The notes: generated by a model not told the origin, from the sequence alone. Positions 26,529 through 36,405 are shown, numbered from the stretch's first letter. The stretch is 64,000 bases of DNA from Brevibacillus reuszeri (GCF_002897295.1 NZ_BEXF01000001.1:496001-560000); one strand, 5' to 3'. Translations and numbers: made by a program.

Positions 26529-27848
26529 TTGTTAACCATGAATTTGTTGCTGATTGCTTTTCTGATTTTAGCCACTGCTTTTTTTGTGGCAACTGAATTT
26601 GCAATTGTCAAACTCCGGCCGAGTCGTGTAGACCAGATGGTCATGGAAGGAAGAAAAAACGCTCTGGCTGTTCAGAAAGTAATTAGTAACTTGGATGGCT
26701 ACTTGTCCGCATGTCAATTGGGGATCACCTTGACCGCTATTGGCCTCGGTGTATTGGGTAAACCTACAATTGAAACGATTCTGACCCCTGTGCTGGAACC
26801 ATTTTTGCCTGAACAAGTCGTCGCCATTTTGTCATTTCTGATTGCGTACTCGATCGTGACCTTTTTGCATGTGGTCGTGGGCGAGCTGGCTCCGAAAACA
26901 GTAGCGATTCAAAAAGCAGAAGGCGTCAGCTTGCTTTGTGCGAAACCGATTATCTGGTTTTATAAATTGATGTACCCCGGGATCTGGCTGCTTAACGGCT
27001 CTGCTGCTCTGCTAGTCCGTTCTTTTGGGATGAAGCCGACAAAAGAGCATGAGGAAAGCCACTCGGAGGAAGAGCTGCGCATCATTCTGGCGGAAAGCTA
27101 TGAGAGCGGTAAAATCAATAAATCGGAATACGGATATGTGAGCAATATTTTTGCCTTTGATGAGCTGCTCGCTCGCGAAATTATGGTGCCGCGAACCGAT
27201 ATGGTCTGTTTGCATCAGGAATTTTCCTTGGAGCAAAATATGCGGATTATAAAAGAGGAGCAGTATACACGTTTCCCCATCGTTTCACAAAACAAAGACC
27301 ATATTGTTGGGATGATTCATACCAAAGAGTTCTTTTTGAAGTATGCCGACGATCCGAATTTAGAGCTTTCCCAGCTCATTCGACCGTTTCTGACGGTTTC
27401 AGAGGCGACACCTGTTAAGGATCTGCTGAAGAAAATGCAAAAGCAAGGAACACATATTGCGATTTTGCTGGATGAGTATGGCGGTACTTCCGGGTTGGTA
27501 ACCATAGAGGATATTTTGGAGGAAATTGTAGGTGAAATCCGTGATGAATTTGATGCGGATGAAAAAGCGGAGATCGAGATTATGGAAGAAAACAGCCATG
27601 TGATTGTGGACGGAAAGGTACTGCTTTCGGAAGTAAATGATTTGCTTGATGCGAGTATCGATGAAGAACAGCTGGATACGATCGGGGGCTGGCTGTACAG
27701 TCAAAATCCATCCCTCAAGGAAGGGATTGGGTGGCGTCACGAAAGCCTCGTGTTCACCATTCGTAAGAAAGATAAGCATCGCATACGTAAAATAGAAATT
27801 AAGAAAATCGAGCATCAGCCAGAACAGGAGCTGCTGCAAGTAAACTAA
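26529..27848 (+). CDS. CNNM/CorC-HlyC family membrane protein
   Basis: This 439-residue protein has an N-terminal DUF21 (CNNM) membrane domain with about four hydrophobic segments (from MLTMNLLLIAFLILATAFFV), then a CBS pair at about residues 215-330 (MVPRTDMVCL, RFPIVSQNKDHIVGMIHTKE, GTHIAILLDEYGGTSGLVT) and a C-terminal CorC/HlyC domain (about 345-425). Members export or gate Mg/Co or maintain ion balance; the old name hemolysin is misleading. TTG 26529 is favoured because GAGGGG lies 9 bases before; ATG 26538 is possible. Confidence 0.88.
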   Translation: MLTMNLLLIAFLILATAFFVATEFAIVKLRPSRVDQMVMEGRKNALAVQKVISNLDGYLSACQLGITLTAIGLGVLGKPTIETILTPVLEPFLPEQVVAILSFLIAYSIVTFLHVVVGELAPKTVAIQKAEGVSLLCAKPIIWFYKLMYPGIWLLNGSAALLVRSFGMKPTKEHEESHSEEELRIILAESYESGKINKSEYGYVSNIFAFDELLAREIMVPRTDMVCLHQEFSLEQNMRIIKEEQYTRFPIVSQNKDHIVGMIHTKEFFLKYADDPNLELSQLIRPFLTVSEATPVKDLLKKMQKQGTHIAILLDEYGGTSGLVTIEDILEEIVGEIRDEFDADEKAEIEIMEENSHVIVDGKVLLSEVNDLLDASIDEEQLDTIGGWLYSQNPSLKEGIGWRHESLVFTIRKKDKHRIRKIEIKKIEHQPEQELLQVN

Positions 27849-27868
27849 ACAAAGCAATGTCCAAACGT

Positions 27869-27917
27869 GTGCGGGTTCTTCGGCCGGTAAGCTCTGTTGA
27901 ACCCGACACGTTTTTTT
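27869..27917 (+). terminator. Bidirectional terminator
   Basis: CGTGTGCGGGTTC with GAACCCGACACG followed by TTTTTT. It lies between the CNNM gene and the convergent peptidase gene. Confidence 0.8.
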
Positions 27918-28003
27918 CTTGCAATCTCGGCTCCGTCAAAAGGCTAGAGCAGTCAGACGCTCAAATGCCTCATTGCCATTCGTATCGCCGGAATCGAGAT
28001 AAT

Positions 28004-28882
28004 TTACTTGCTGTCCACAGCTTGCAGGAAGTCCCGAACCACTTTTACATACTCATCCGTCTCTTCCAAATAGCCGAGATGGGAGCTTTTTTCGAATATA
28101 TGAAGCTTGGCGCCTGGCACTAGTGACTGGTAATAGCTAGTCGAGTCGGGAGCGGCTTCGTCATAGCGGCCACAGACAAAGAGCGAAGGAATATCAATCT
28201 GATTCAGCTTTGGTGTGTAATCAAAGGTCTTGAGATTGCCAGTCGGGCAAAACTCCGAAGGTCCCCACATCGTCATGTAAACATCCTTGTTTGCTTTTTT
28301 CCGGCTTTCGGTCATGATCGCTGGCAGCGGATCGAGACGGCACACATGCCGGCTGTAGTATTCCTTCATGGCGTCCTGATACTCTTTGGAATCGGTAGTA
28401 CCTTGCTTCTCATGATGCTCGATCGTTTGTTGAACAGCTTCAGGCAATTTTGCGATCAGCTCATCGGCGTCTTTTTTCCATAGCTTGCTACTTAGGCATG
28501 GGCTGGAGAAGATGACGCTTTGTACACCAGCAGGCTTGGTGTCAATCAAATAAGCAGCGGCAAGCATCGTTCCCCACGAATGACCGAGGATGTGAACCTC
28601 ATCTAGGTCGAGAGCCTTTCTCACAGAGGCCAATTCTTCAACAAAGCGCTCCGTTTTCCACAAGGAAGCATCAGTCGGCCGCTCCGAATTCCCCGACCCG
28701 AGCTGATCGTAAAAAATGACAGGTCTGTCCTCACCCAGTACATGGAGCGCTTCCTTTAGCGGATCATGCGTATTCCCAGGCCCCCCATGAAGCACGATCA
28801 ACGGTGTCTTTTCCCCATCGCCGACACGACTGTACCAAACTCTGCCTCCAGGAACCTCTATGTACCCATCCGTTTGCTTCAT
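28004..28882 (-). CDS. pip: Proline iminopeptidase-like alpha/beta hydrolase
   Basis: A 292-residue serine peptidase of family S33: oxyanion motif HGGPG at residues 32-36, nucleophile Ser102 in GHSWG, the acid in [11 protein letters not shown] and the His in [10 protein letters not shown]. It removes N-terminal proline (or similar residues) from short peptides in the cytoplasm. The ATG at 28882 is chosen over an upstream GTG because GGAGG lies 8 bases before it. Confidence 0.85.
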   Translation of the reverse strand: MKQTDGYIEVPGGRVWYSRVGDGEKTPLIVLHGGPGNTHDPLKEALHVLGEDRPVIFYDQLGSGNSERPTDASLWKTERFVEELASVRKALDLDEVHILGHSWGTMLAAAYLIDTKPAGVQSVIFSSPCLSSKLWKKDADELIAKLPEAVQQTIEHHEKQGTTDSKEYQDAMKEYYSRHVCRLDPLPAIMTESRKKANKDVYMTMWGPSEFCPTGNLKTFDYTPKLNQIDIPSLFVCGRYDEAAPDSTSYYQSLVPGAKLHIFEKSSHLGYLEETDEYVKVVRDFLQAVDSK

Positions 28883-28897
28883 GCCCGTCGCCTCCAC

Positions 28898-29362
28898 TTC
28901 GTAATTTTTACATTAAAAAATTTTTGATTCCTTACACTATACCATTTCTGGTAAATTTGCACTTTCTCTTGATTTTTATGCTCTAAAAAAGCGCGAGTGA
29001 TGCCAACAGCTTGCGAGAGGAAAAAGGAGAAAAAGCAAAGGTCTTTGGGACATCAACCGAGTCGTAATGAAAAAAGCGAAAACAAGCTTTTAAGCGTCCA
29101 CTCTGAACCACATCCTGATTGGGCCACTTTGGACGCGGTTTTCGCTTTTTTCATGGAGACGGGCACCACACGCATCCAGCAGGGGGCCCAAGAACCTGCC
29201 GCTTTTTCTCCTTTTTCCTCTCCACCACAAACCACTCGCAGCGCCCCCTCCAATTTTACACTTTTTTTAGAATTGGTTTAGAGCGTGTTTACACCTCCCC
29301 TCTACCATTGTTTATAGAGAAAGTGAAAGCAGTCACTTTCCAACAAACAGGAGGGATAAAAT
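28898..29362. other. Divergent intergenic region with a large hairpin
   Basis: No gene seen apart from the structure at 29067-29154. The + strand promoter of the secreted protein gene presumably lies at 29260-29340. Confidence 0.4.
29067..29154. repeat. Perfect 17-bp inverted repeat with nested stem
   Basis: ATGAAAAAAGCGAAAAC (29067-29083) and its exact complement (29138-29154) enclose GCGTCC (29094-29099) and GGACGC (29131-29136). As RNA it would form a two-part hairpin of 88 nt. It lies between divergent genes rather than at a gene end. Confidence 0.7.
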
Positions 29363-30274
29363 ATGCGAAAAAAATGGCTCGCTGTTGCACTTGCAGTAGG
29401 ACTGAGTGGCGCTTTGGTTTGGGGTATGGGAATATCCGCAAGTGCGGAAAACAGAGGACTTGATGTGTATAAATCAGCGCTGGGTCAAACGAAGGAAGCG
29501 CAGAGCTTGACCGCTCATACAAAGGTAGAGCTGACAGATAACGGCACGAAGCTGCTCACGGTCGAAGGCGTTGCCAAGGTCAATCACGATGGGAATGCGG
29601 CTAGTGTGGATGCTACCTACACAGATGCAGCCAGGACAGGCAGCTTTCAAGCCTTTCGTGAACAGGATCAGGTTATTTTTAAGAAAGGGGATAGTGACGT
29701 TTATCGCGTCATGGAGACAGCTGCTTGGGGACACAAATCTGATAAGCGCACAGAGGACGGACCTCCAGCCTTTGTGAAGCAGCTATTTCCAGCGCTGCTT
29801 GGGGATATGAATAAATGGACGACAGTCGAGGAGCTGCCGGATGGCGGCAAGCAGGTTGCGCTTGAGCTGTCTGAGCAGGAGATGCCTGCGTTTGTAAAAG
29901 CAATCGCACCGACTGTCTACGCAAAAGTCTTAGAACGCAGCGAGGAGAAGGAGAAATCTTCTGCGGAACAGGGCATGGTGGTAAAACTCCCGAATCTGCA
30001 AAAGGATGTTCAGGTAGATGAGATTACCCTGCATGCTACAATCGATAAAAATAATTTGATTGAAGAGCAAACTGCTGAAATACACGTATCTGGTGTAGAC
30101 GCATCCGGTGAAGCGCACAAGCTTCTCCTATCTCTGGATGTTCGCTTGTCTGATCTTGCTGCCACGACACCTGATCATATCGATCTCGCAGACAAGCAGG
30201 TAGAAAAGATTTCGCGTGAGGATATGAAAGGCAGATGGGGCAAAAAAGGCTGGGGAGACCATGTCTCTCAATAG
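29363..30274 (+). CDS. Secreted protein of unknown function upstream of a two-component system
   Basis: The 303-residue product has a signal peptide (MRKKWLAVALAVGLSGALVW, cleavage near SASA-EN, residue 29). The mature part is rich in beta-strand-like, polar sequence (HTKVELTDNGTKLLTVEGVA, EITLHATIDKNNLIEEQTAE), resembling outer-face lipoprotein-carrier or DUF-type beta-sheet domains, though no lipobox is present. The kinase gene starts 62 bases after its stop, so the three genes may be one unit and this protein may feed the sensor. Confidence 0.6.
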   Translation: MRKKWLAVALAVGLSGALVWGMGISASAENRGLDVYKSALGQTKEAQSLTAHTKVELTDNGTKLLTVEGVAKVNHDGNAASVDATYTDAARTGSFQAFREQDQVIFKKGDSDVYRVMETAAWGHKSDKRTEDGPPAFVKQLFPALLGDMNKWTTVEELPDGGKQVALELSEQEMPAFVKAIAPTVYAKVLERSEEKEKSSAEQGMVVKLPNLQKDVQVDEITLHATIDKNNLIEEQTAEIHVSGVDASGEAHKLLLSLDVRLSDLAATTPDHIDLADKQVEKISREDMKGRWGKKGWGDHVSQ

Positions 30275-30335
30275 GTCTGCTAGGTTCCCTGTAGTATAAT
30301 ATCACCATCCATAGACAGCGACGGGAGGATTACCC

Positions 30336-31808
30336 ATGTCGATTAAAACCAGGCTCTTGCTATCCTATATCGCCATGATTGTCGTTCCCGTCGTCTGCTT
30401 CGGGTTGGTGGCAGCATGGCTGGCTCCTTCTTTTTGGGGAGATCAATTTCCTTCTGGAAAAGAATCGCGAAAGCCCGTCTTCCGGGAAACATTGACCAAG
30501 CGAGATGAGCTGTTCGCGGGCATTACCTTCATTGCCAGCTACGACGCAGACAGACTTTTGAAACCTGACATTTTGAATGAAACAGACGAGCAGCTTCGTT
30601 TGCTCGGGGGTGCATTGATCGTGGCAAAAAACGGTAGTGTGCTGTTTGCTTCCCCTACGATTGAGAGTGTTGACGTGCCTGCTTATATGAAGGCAGCAAT
30701 GGAGGAGCGCGGCAGGAACGGATGGCAACAGTTAAATAAAGAGGGCTACTCCGTCGAGAGCCATGACTTTACTTTTGGAGATAGAAGCAGGGGGACGTTG
30801 TATTTCCTGTCTGATTCCCGTTCGATGTTTGTAACCGGTATGTACTTTTTCGCAACTATGATGCTGACTTTGCTTGTCATCGTGGCACTGACCAATGGGC
30901 TGCTGACCTACCTGGTTTCACGGAGCATTATCAAGCCGCTGTACGCACTCAAGCAAGCAGCAAACGAAATCAAGGAAGGCAATCTGGATCGCCCCGTTTT
31001 GCTGAAACGAAACGATGAGCTGGGAGAGGTGGGGGCTGCCTTTGAAGAAATGCGAGTCAGATTGTATGAATCAATCCGCCGGCAGCTTCAATATGAAGAC
31101 AATCGCAAAGAGCTGATCTCCAGCATCTCTCATGATTTGAAAACGCCGATAACAGGAATCAAAGCGTGCGTCGAGGCGATGCAGGCTGGAATAACGGATA
31201 CCGAGGCCAAGCGGGAAAAATATATGAGCATGATTGCTATCAAATCCGAGCAGATGGATCGCCTGATCGATGAGCTGTTTTTATTCTCTCGCCTCGATTT
31301 GAATAAGCTGCCCTTTCAAATGGAGCAAGTTGAGCTCACAAGCTACCTTTCCTCATTTATGGAAGAGCTGCGTCTCGATCCGCGGTTGGAGGGCGTGCAG
31401 TTGCCCGTTGCCTATTCCGGCAATACATCCATCCTGGTCAAGGCAGACAGGGAAAAGCTCCATAGAGTGCTGATGAATATCGTCGACAACAGCCTCAAGT
31501 ACTTGGATAAGGAAGAGAAGTGGATACGGATGGAAGTATGGACGGGCGAGCAGGCAGCGACCATTTCACTGATAGATAACGGCGCAGGCATAGATCAAGA
31601 AGCGCTGCCGCACATTTTTGACCGTTTTTACCGTGCTGACCCGTCACGCAATACGTCCATGGGAGGCGGAGGCTTGGGACTTGCGATTGCCAAGCAAATG
31701 ATTGAAGGTCAGGGTGGCATGATCTGGGCGGAGAGTGAACGGGGGAGCGGGACGCGCATCAGCTTTACGTTGCCCTATGAGGAGATGGCCGGAGGTGATT
31801 CGCGATGA
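30336..31808 (+). CDS. Sensor histidine kinase
   Basis: The 490-residue kinase has two membrane segments (about residues 8-30 and 170-195) flanking an extracytoplasmic sensor, a HAMP linker (SIIKPLYALKQAANEIKEGN), the H-box SSISHDLKTPITG with His266, and a HATPase_c domain with N-box VLMNIVDNSLKY, DNGAG and GGGGLGLAIAKQM. It autophosphorylates and passes phosphate to the regulator whose gene overlaps its stop by four bases. The signal is unknown; the secreted protein gene upstream is a candidate partner. Confidence 0.9.
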   Translation: MSIKTRLLLSYIAMIVVPVVCFGLVAAWLAPSFWGDQFPSGKESRKPVFRETLTKRDELFAGITFIASYDADRLLKPDILNETDEQLRLLGGALIVAKNGSVLFASPTIESVDVPAYMKAAMEERGRNGWQQLNKEGYSVESHDFTFGDRSRGTLYFLSDSRSMFVTGMYFFATMMLTLLVIVALTNGLLTYLVSRSIIKPLYALKQAANEIKEGNLDRPVLLKRNDELGEVGAAFEEMRVRLYESIRRQLQYEDNRKELISSISHDLKTPITGIKACVEAMQAGITDTEAKREKYMSMIAIKSEQMDRLIDELFLFSRLDLNKLPFQMEQVELTSYLSSFMEELRLDPRLEGVQLPVAYSGNTSILVKADREKLHRVLMNIVDNSLKYLDKEEKWIRMEVWTGEQAATISLIDNGAGIDQEALPHIFDRFYRADPSRNTSMGGGGLGLAIAKQMIEGQGGMIWAESERGSGTRISFTLPYEEMAGGDSR

Positions 31809-32500
31809 AGCGTATTCTGATCATTGAAGACGATGCCGTTATTGCTGAGGTAGAAAAAGACTATTTGGAAGCGAGCGGCTATGTGGTCGATGTCGCTTTT
31901 TCCGGAGATACAGGCTTGAAAAAGGCATTGCAGGAGGAGTATGATCTCCTGATTTTAGACCTGATGCTGCCTGAGATAGATGGCTTTGCCATATGCAAGC
32001 AAGTACGTGAGGCCAAAAACATCCCGATCCTGCTCGTCTCTGCCAAAAAAGAGGACGTGGACAAAATTCGCGGACTGGGGCTCGGAGCGGATGATCATAT
32101 CAGCAAACCGTTTAGTCTGGGTGAACTAGTTGCGAGGGTCAAGGCTCATTTGGCACGCTACGATCGGCTAGTCGCAGATAGTCAGCCGCGAATGCCTAAA
32201 GATGAAATCCGCATTCGTGGGATTCAAATCGACAAGCTGGCGAGAAAAGTGCACATCAACGGAGAAGAAGTAATGTTCACCTCAAAAGAATACGACCTGC
32301 TGTTGTTTTTGGCGACCCATCCGAATTGGGTGTTTAGTAAAACGGAGCTGTTCGAAAAGATTTGGGGGTTGGACTCACTCGGAGATATTGCGACAGTGAC
32401 CGTTCATATCAGCAAGCTGCGAGAGAAAATAGAAAAGGACCCGTCCAAGCCGCAGTACATTGAAACGGTTTGGGGTGTCGGGTACCGATTTGTACTTTAG
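31805..32500 (+). CDS. OmpR/PhoB-family response regulator
   Basis: 231 residues: receiver domain with acidic pocket EDD (8-10), phospho-acceptor Asp52 (LLILDLMLPEIDG) and Lys in HISKPFSLGE, then a winged-helix output domain ending in TVTVHISKLREKIEKDPSKP and GVGYRF. It is translationally coupled to the kinase gene (ATGA overlap). Confidence 0.92.
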   Translation: MKRILIIEDDAVIAEVEKDYLEASGYVVDVAFSGDTGLKKALQEEYDLLILDLMLPEIDGFAICKQVREAKNIPILLVSAKKEDVDKIRGLGLGADDHISKPFSLGELVARVKAHLARYDRLVADSQPRMPKDEIRIRGIQIDKLARKVHINGEEVMFTSKEYDLLLFLATHPNWVFSKTELFEKIWGLDSLGDIATVTVHISKLREKIEKDPSKPQYIETVWGVGYRFVL

Positions 32501-32535
32501 CTTTTGAAAAACAAAATAGATGAGGTGAAGCCATC

Positions 32536-33036
32536 ATGATCAAGCTCAGCATGAATCAGAAAAAATGGCTCCTGCTCGCTCATTTGATTTTTTCTTCCAT
32601 CATGTTGGGCGGTGCCGTCATCTTTCTGGTACTGAGCATCGTTGCGGCGACCTCCACAGATGCCAGTATTATTTCTGCCTGTTACCAAGCCATGCATGCC
32701 CTTTCCAAAACGAGCGTACGCGCCTCTACGATCGGGACGATTGTGACGGGAGTGCTGCTCTCTGTCTGGACGCACTGGGGGCTGTTTCGCTATTATTGGC
32801 TCATCGCAAAGGAAATTCTGACCGTATTTGCCATTGTGCTGGGGCCGATCGGGATGTACTTTTGGACATTGCCAGCCAGCAGTTCCGCCTTGCCTGAAGG
32901 GATCGGAGCGATGGAAAATTCGGCTATTCTCCTAAACAGCGGACAGCTATGGACTGGCATCATCCTGCAGATTTTGTCCCTTGCGATCATCTTCTGGCTG
33001 TCGGTGTTCAAGCCGTGGGGGAAACGAAAAGCGTAA
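32536..33036 (+). CDS. DUF2269-type integral membrane protein
   Basis: The 166-residue protein has four hydrophobic segments (KWLLLAHLIFSSIMLGGAVI, ASTIGTIVTGVLLSVWTHWG, AKEILTVFAIVLGPIGMYFW, WTGIILQILSLAIIFWLSVF), matching small DUF2269 membrane proteins of unknown function. It follows the response regulator by 35 bases in the same direction and could be a target of that system. Confidence 0.65.
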   Translation: MIKLSMNQKKWLLLAHLIFSSIMLGGAVIFLVLSIVAATSTDASIISACYQAMHALSKTSVRASTIGTIVTGVLLSVWTHWGLFRYYWLIAKEILTVFAIVLGPIGMYFWTLPASSSALPEGIGAMENSAILLNSGQLWTGIILQILSLAIIFWLSVFKPWGKRKA

Positions 33037-33060
33037 AAAAACGTCATACACATAACGAAC

Positions 33061-33097
33061 AACTATCTTTTGCCATCGTGCAGGAGGTAGTTTTTTT
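33061..33097 (+). terminator. Terminator before cluster 2
   Basis: AACTATC pairs with GGTAGTT, inner TGC/GCA, then seven T. It separates the two-component operon from the biosynthetic cluster. Confidence 0.6.
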
Positions 33098-33199
33098 CGT
33101 CCATAATCCCTATCCCCATACAAGGGCATTTCTAGGTACAATGAATGGCAGAAACAGAAATAACGTAGGAGAAACGCACTGCTAAAGGAGAAGCAACAG

Positions 33200-34195
33200 A
33201 TGGAAAGAAAAATAAAAGTACTCGGAACGGGGAAATATTTGCCGAAGCGACAAGTAACCGCCGCCGAGCTGGATGCACGACTAGGAGTTCCAGCGGGCTG
33301 GGTGGAGAAGAAGTCAGGAGTGAGTGTGAGGCATTATGTGACGGACGAAACGGCCGCACAGATGGGGGCGATTGCTGCCCTGCAAGCACTCGAAGCGGCA
33401 GGGCTGACGATGCATGACATCGATTGTCTGGTATGTGCAAGCGGTACCGCTCAGCAGGAGATTCCATGTACGGCTGCATTGATCCAGGAGGAGCTACAGC
33501 TTTCTCGTTCAGGCATTCCCTGCTTCGATATCAATTCCACATGTCTAAGCTTCGTGACAGCACTGGATGTGCTATCTTGCTCCATGGCACTCGGTATATA
33601 CGAGCGTGTCCTGATCATTTCTACGGAAATTGCTTCGGTCGGACTGAACTGGGAGCAAAAAGAGAGCTGTGTTTTGTTTGGTGATGGAGCAGCAGCGGTT
33701 GTCATTGGTCGTACCCCGGACACAGAGACAGCGCGCATCTTTGGATCGGCGATGAAAACATACAGTGAAGGGGCGCATTATTCAGAAATCAGGGGAGGCG
33801 GAACCATGCTTCACCCGAGTCAATACGCCCAAGGAAGAGAAGCAGATTTTACATTTGATATGGACGGGCGGAAAATATTTCGACTGACATCTCAGCGAAT
33901 TACAGGCTTCGTCGAGCAATTGCTTGCGGCGGTGTCTTTGAAAAAGGAGCAGCTCAAGGCTGTCATTCCCCATCAAGCGAGCGGAATGGCGATGCGGATT
34001 ATGGCAAGCAAGCTCGGTTTCTCCGATCAGCAGATGGTCAATATTCTCGCTCATCACGGAAACATGATTGCGGCGTCTATCCCACTGGCACTGCATGAGG
34101 CGATTGTCCATAGGCGTATTGAAAGAGGAGACCGTGTGCTGCTCCTGGGAACATCTGCAGGCTTGTCGCTCGGAGGAGTTGTCCTTGAGTACTAG
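33200..34195 (+). CDS. KASIII-like 3-oxoacyl-ACP synthase (cluster copy 2)
   Basis: The 331-residue condensing enzyme aligns with the 8418-9419 protein along its whole length. Active-site residues are Cys115 (FDINSTCLSF), His258 (AVIPHQAS) and Asn288 (HHGNMIAASIP). It is the first gene of a six-gene run in which every junction except one overlaps. AAAGGAGAAG lies 7-8 bases before the ATG. A role as committing enzyme of a small-molecule or lipid pathway is an inference from the neighbours. Confidence 0.9.
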   Translation: MERKIKVLGTGKYLPKRQVTAAELDARLGVPAGWVEKKSGVSVRHYVTDETAAQMGAIAALQALEAAGLTMHDIDCLVCASGTAQQEIPCTAALIQEELQLSRSGIPCFDINSTCLSFVTALDVLSCSMALGIYERVLIISTEIASVGLNWEQKESCVLFGDGAAAVVIGRTPDTETARIFGSAMKTYSEGAHYSEIRGGGTMLHPSQYAQGREADFTFDMDGRKIFRLTSQRITGFVEQLLAAVSLKKEQLKAVIPHQASGMAMRIMASKLGFSDQQMVNILAHHGNMIAASIPLALHEAIVHRRIERGDRVLLLGTSAGLSLGGVVLEY

Positions 34196-35396
34196 CAAGA
34201 CGATTTTGCTTACGGGAGGAAGAGCTCCCGGTACGCTGGAGCTGGCGCGATTGCTCGGTGCAGCGGGACATCGGGTCATCGTGGCAGAAAGCGCGCGGCT
34301 GCATCTTTGCAGTCGCTCTCGCTTCGTCGAGCGGGCGTATCGGGTACCTTCCCCGCGCGAGCAACCAACAGACTATATTTCAGCCCTGTGCAGGATTATG
34401 GAGCAGGAGCAGGTGCATCTGTTGATTCCGACCTGTGAGGAAATTTTTTATGTCGCACAGGGCCGTGATCGTTTGCAATCCTATGGAGCGGTGTTGACAG
34501 AAGGACCGGATGTCTTGGGGTCGCTGCATGATAAATGGCTGTTTGGAAAGCTGGCGCGGGAAGCAGGCGCCACTGTCCCGAATACCGTATTGAGCTGCTC
34601 GCAGGAAGAGCTGAAGCAGGCCTTGCGAGAGGCGAGTGGACCTGTCGTGCTAAAGCCAGTCTACTCACGTTTTGCAGCACATGTCCGCATCATAGCAGAT
34701 CCGCTTGCAGCAGCCATGAACCCACTTCCTGAGCCTAGTACAGAGCAGCCCTGGCTCGTCCAAGAGTTTATAGATGGTCGTCAGCTATGCAGCTATGCCG
34801 TCGCTCACGAAGGACGGTTGTCTCTATATGCGGACTATGCAACAACATATACAGCAGGGCAAGGGGCTTCTATCTATTTTGCCTATGCGAATCATCCGCG
34901 AGTAAAGGACTTTGTCAGCAGGTTTGTGGAGCGCCATCGTTTTAGCGGACAGATCGCCTTTGACCTGATTGAAAGCAGGCAGGGAGAGCTGTATGTCATT
35001 GAGTGCAATCCTCGGCTGACAAGCGGAATACATCTGTTCAGAGGGCAAAAGGAAGCGGCAAATGCCTTTTTGCAGCAGGGCAGTGAGGTGATCGTCCCTC
35101 GGGAAACAGCGCCCCCATCCATGCTGGCAATGGCGATGCTGACCTATGGACTTGGCGGCATCCGGGATTGGAGCGATCTGAAGCAGTGGGGAAGCGACTT
35201 TTTTTCCGCAAGAGATGCGCTGTATATGCCCGGTGATCCGTGGCCATATGCAGCACAGTTTGGGATGCTTGCCGATTTGGCCTGGAGCAGCATCCGGACA
35301 GGGAAGAGCATGATCGAATGCAGTACAGAGGATATTGAATGGAATGGGGAAGCGCCATCCGTAGTCGAAGGAAGCCGCTCCCGAAAAAGGATGTGA
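34185..35396 (+). CDS. ATP-grasp ligase-like protein (cluster copy 2)
   Basis: 403 residues from TTG 34185, which overlaps the previous gene by 11 bases and has CGGAGGAG upstream, exactly as in copy 1. N-terminal LLTGGRAPGTLELARLL and LIPTCEEIFYVAQ, then the ATP-grasp core VVLKPVYSRFAAHV and YVIECNPRLTSGIHLF. A longer reading from 34068 exists but overlaps the ketosynthase by over 120 bases and is not supported by copy 1. Probably joins an activated acid to an amine or hydroxyl. Confidence 0.82.
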   Translation: MSTSKTILLTGGRAPGTLELARLLGAAGHRVIVAESARLHLCSRSRFVERAYRVPSPREQPTDYISALCRIMEQEQVHLLIPTCEEIFYVAQGRDRLQSYGAVLTEGPDVLGSLHDKWLFGKLAREAGATVPNTVLSCSQEELKQALREASGPVVLKPVYSRFAAHVRIIADPLAAAMNPLPEPSTEQPWLVQEFIDGRQLCSYAVAHEGRLSLYADYATTYTAGQGASIYFAYANHPRVKDFVSRFVERHRFSGQIAFDLIESRQGELYVIECNPRLTSGIHLFRGQKEAANAFLQQGSEVIVPRETAPPSMLAMAMLTYGLGGIRDWSDLKQWGSDFFSARDALYMPGDPWPYAAQFGMLADLAWSSIRTGKSMIECSTEDIEWNGEAPSVVEGSRSRKRM

Positions 35397-35403
35397 AGAA
35401 ACC

Positions 35404-36405
35404 ATGAGCAAGCGTGTACTCGTCACGGGTGGAACGGGCTTTCTCGGGCAAAAGCTGGTGCATCGGCTGCATGAAGAGGGCTATGAAGTAACGGCCTTGG
35501 GACGCGATCAGCGGATCGGAAGCGAGCTGCAGCAAAAAGGAATTCGCTTTGTCCAGAGCGATATAAGAGATAAAGAAGCGATGATTGAGGCGTGCCGGAA
35601 TCAGGATGTTGTGCATCATGTGGCGGCATTTTCCTCCCCATGGGGGACTTACCGTGACATGTATGCGACCAATGTTGACGGAACCAGCCATATTATAGAC
35701 GGCTGCATGAAGTATGGAATCGAGCGGCTGGTCCATGTATCGACCCCAAGCATTTATTTTGCTTTTGACGACCGAGTGGGGATTCGAGAAAATGATCCGC
35801 TGCCAAAGCGATTTGCTAATACATATACGCATACAAAATATTTGGCGGAGCGTAAGGTGGATGAGGCTTTTCAAGCAGGGCTAGGAGCGATAACGATTCG
35901 TCCGCGGGCACTGTTTGGTCCGGGAGACAATGCCATCCTGCCTCGGCTGATTCGTGCCAATGAGAAAAAATTCGTTCCGCTGATTGGCGGCGGACGTGCC
36001 GTCATGGATTTGACCTACATTGAAAATGTCGTGGACGCTCAGCTGCTCTGCATGGATTCGCCAGCAAGCACGCTGGGCCAAGCCTACAATATAACAAACG
36101 GTGAGCCAGTCACGCTCATCGATGTCTTGTCAGAGGTGTTCAGACGATTGGAAATGCCGCTGCGTGCAAAAGAGCTGCCCTATTGGCAGGCATACTCCGC
36201 AGCATGGGTGCTGGAGACTCTCTCACGTACTCTGCTTGGCAATCGCGAGCCAGTTTTGACCCGTTATTCGGTCGGAGTACTGGCGAAATCGCAGACGCTT
36301 GACATCACAAAAGCCCGCGAAGCATTGGGTTATTATCCGCGCGTCAGTATCGCAGAGGGAATCGAGGCGTTTACACAGTGGTGGAGGTTGCAGCATGAAC
36401 GTTAA
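35404..36405 (+). CDS. Extended SDR, NAD-dependent epimerase/3-beta-HSD-like (cluster copy 2)
   Basis: The 333-residue protein has the cofactor loop GGTGFLG (residues 9-15), VHVSTPSIYF strand, and the catalytic Tyr141-x3-Lys145 (YTHTK). The C-terminal half holds GGGRAVMDLTYIENVVDAQL, typical of extended SDRs related to 3-beta-hydroxysteroid dehydrogenase and OleD. It would reduce or oxidise a beta-keto/hydroxy group. The homologous gene in copy 1 is destroyed. Starts 8 bases after the ATP-grasp stop. Confidence 0.87.
   Translation: MSKRVLVTGGTGFLGQKLVHRLHEEGYEVTALGRDQRIGSELQQKGIRFVQSDIRDKEAMIEACRNQDVVHHVAAFSSPWGTYRDMYATNVDGTSHIIDGCMKYGIERLVHVSTPSIYFAFDDRVGIRENDPLPKRFANTYTHTKYLAERKVDEAFQAGLGAITIRPRALFGPGDNAILPRLIRANEKKFVPLIGGGRAVMDLTYIENVVDAQLLCMDSPASTLGQAYNITNGEPVTLIDVLSEVFRRLEMPLRAKELPYWQAYSAAWVLETLSRTLLGNREPVLTRYSVGVLAKSQTLDITKAREALGYYPRVSIAEGIEAFTQWWRLQHER

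Noticed and set aside
34068-34184. Longer N-terminus for the ATP-grasp protein of copy 2
   Set aside because: It would overlap the ketosynthase by more than 120 bases, and copy 1 begins at the homologous TTG with a good ribosome site.
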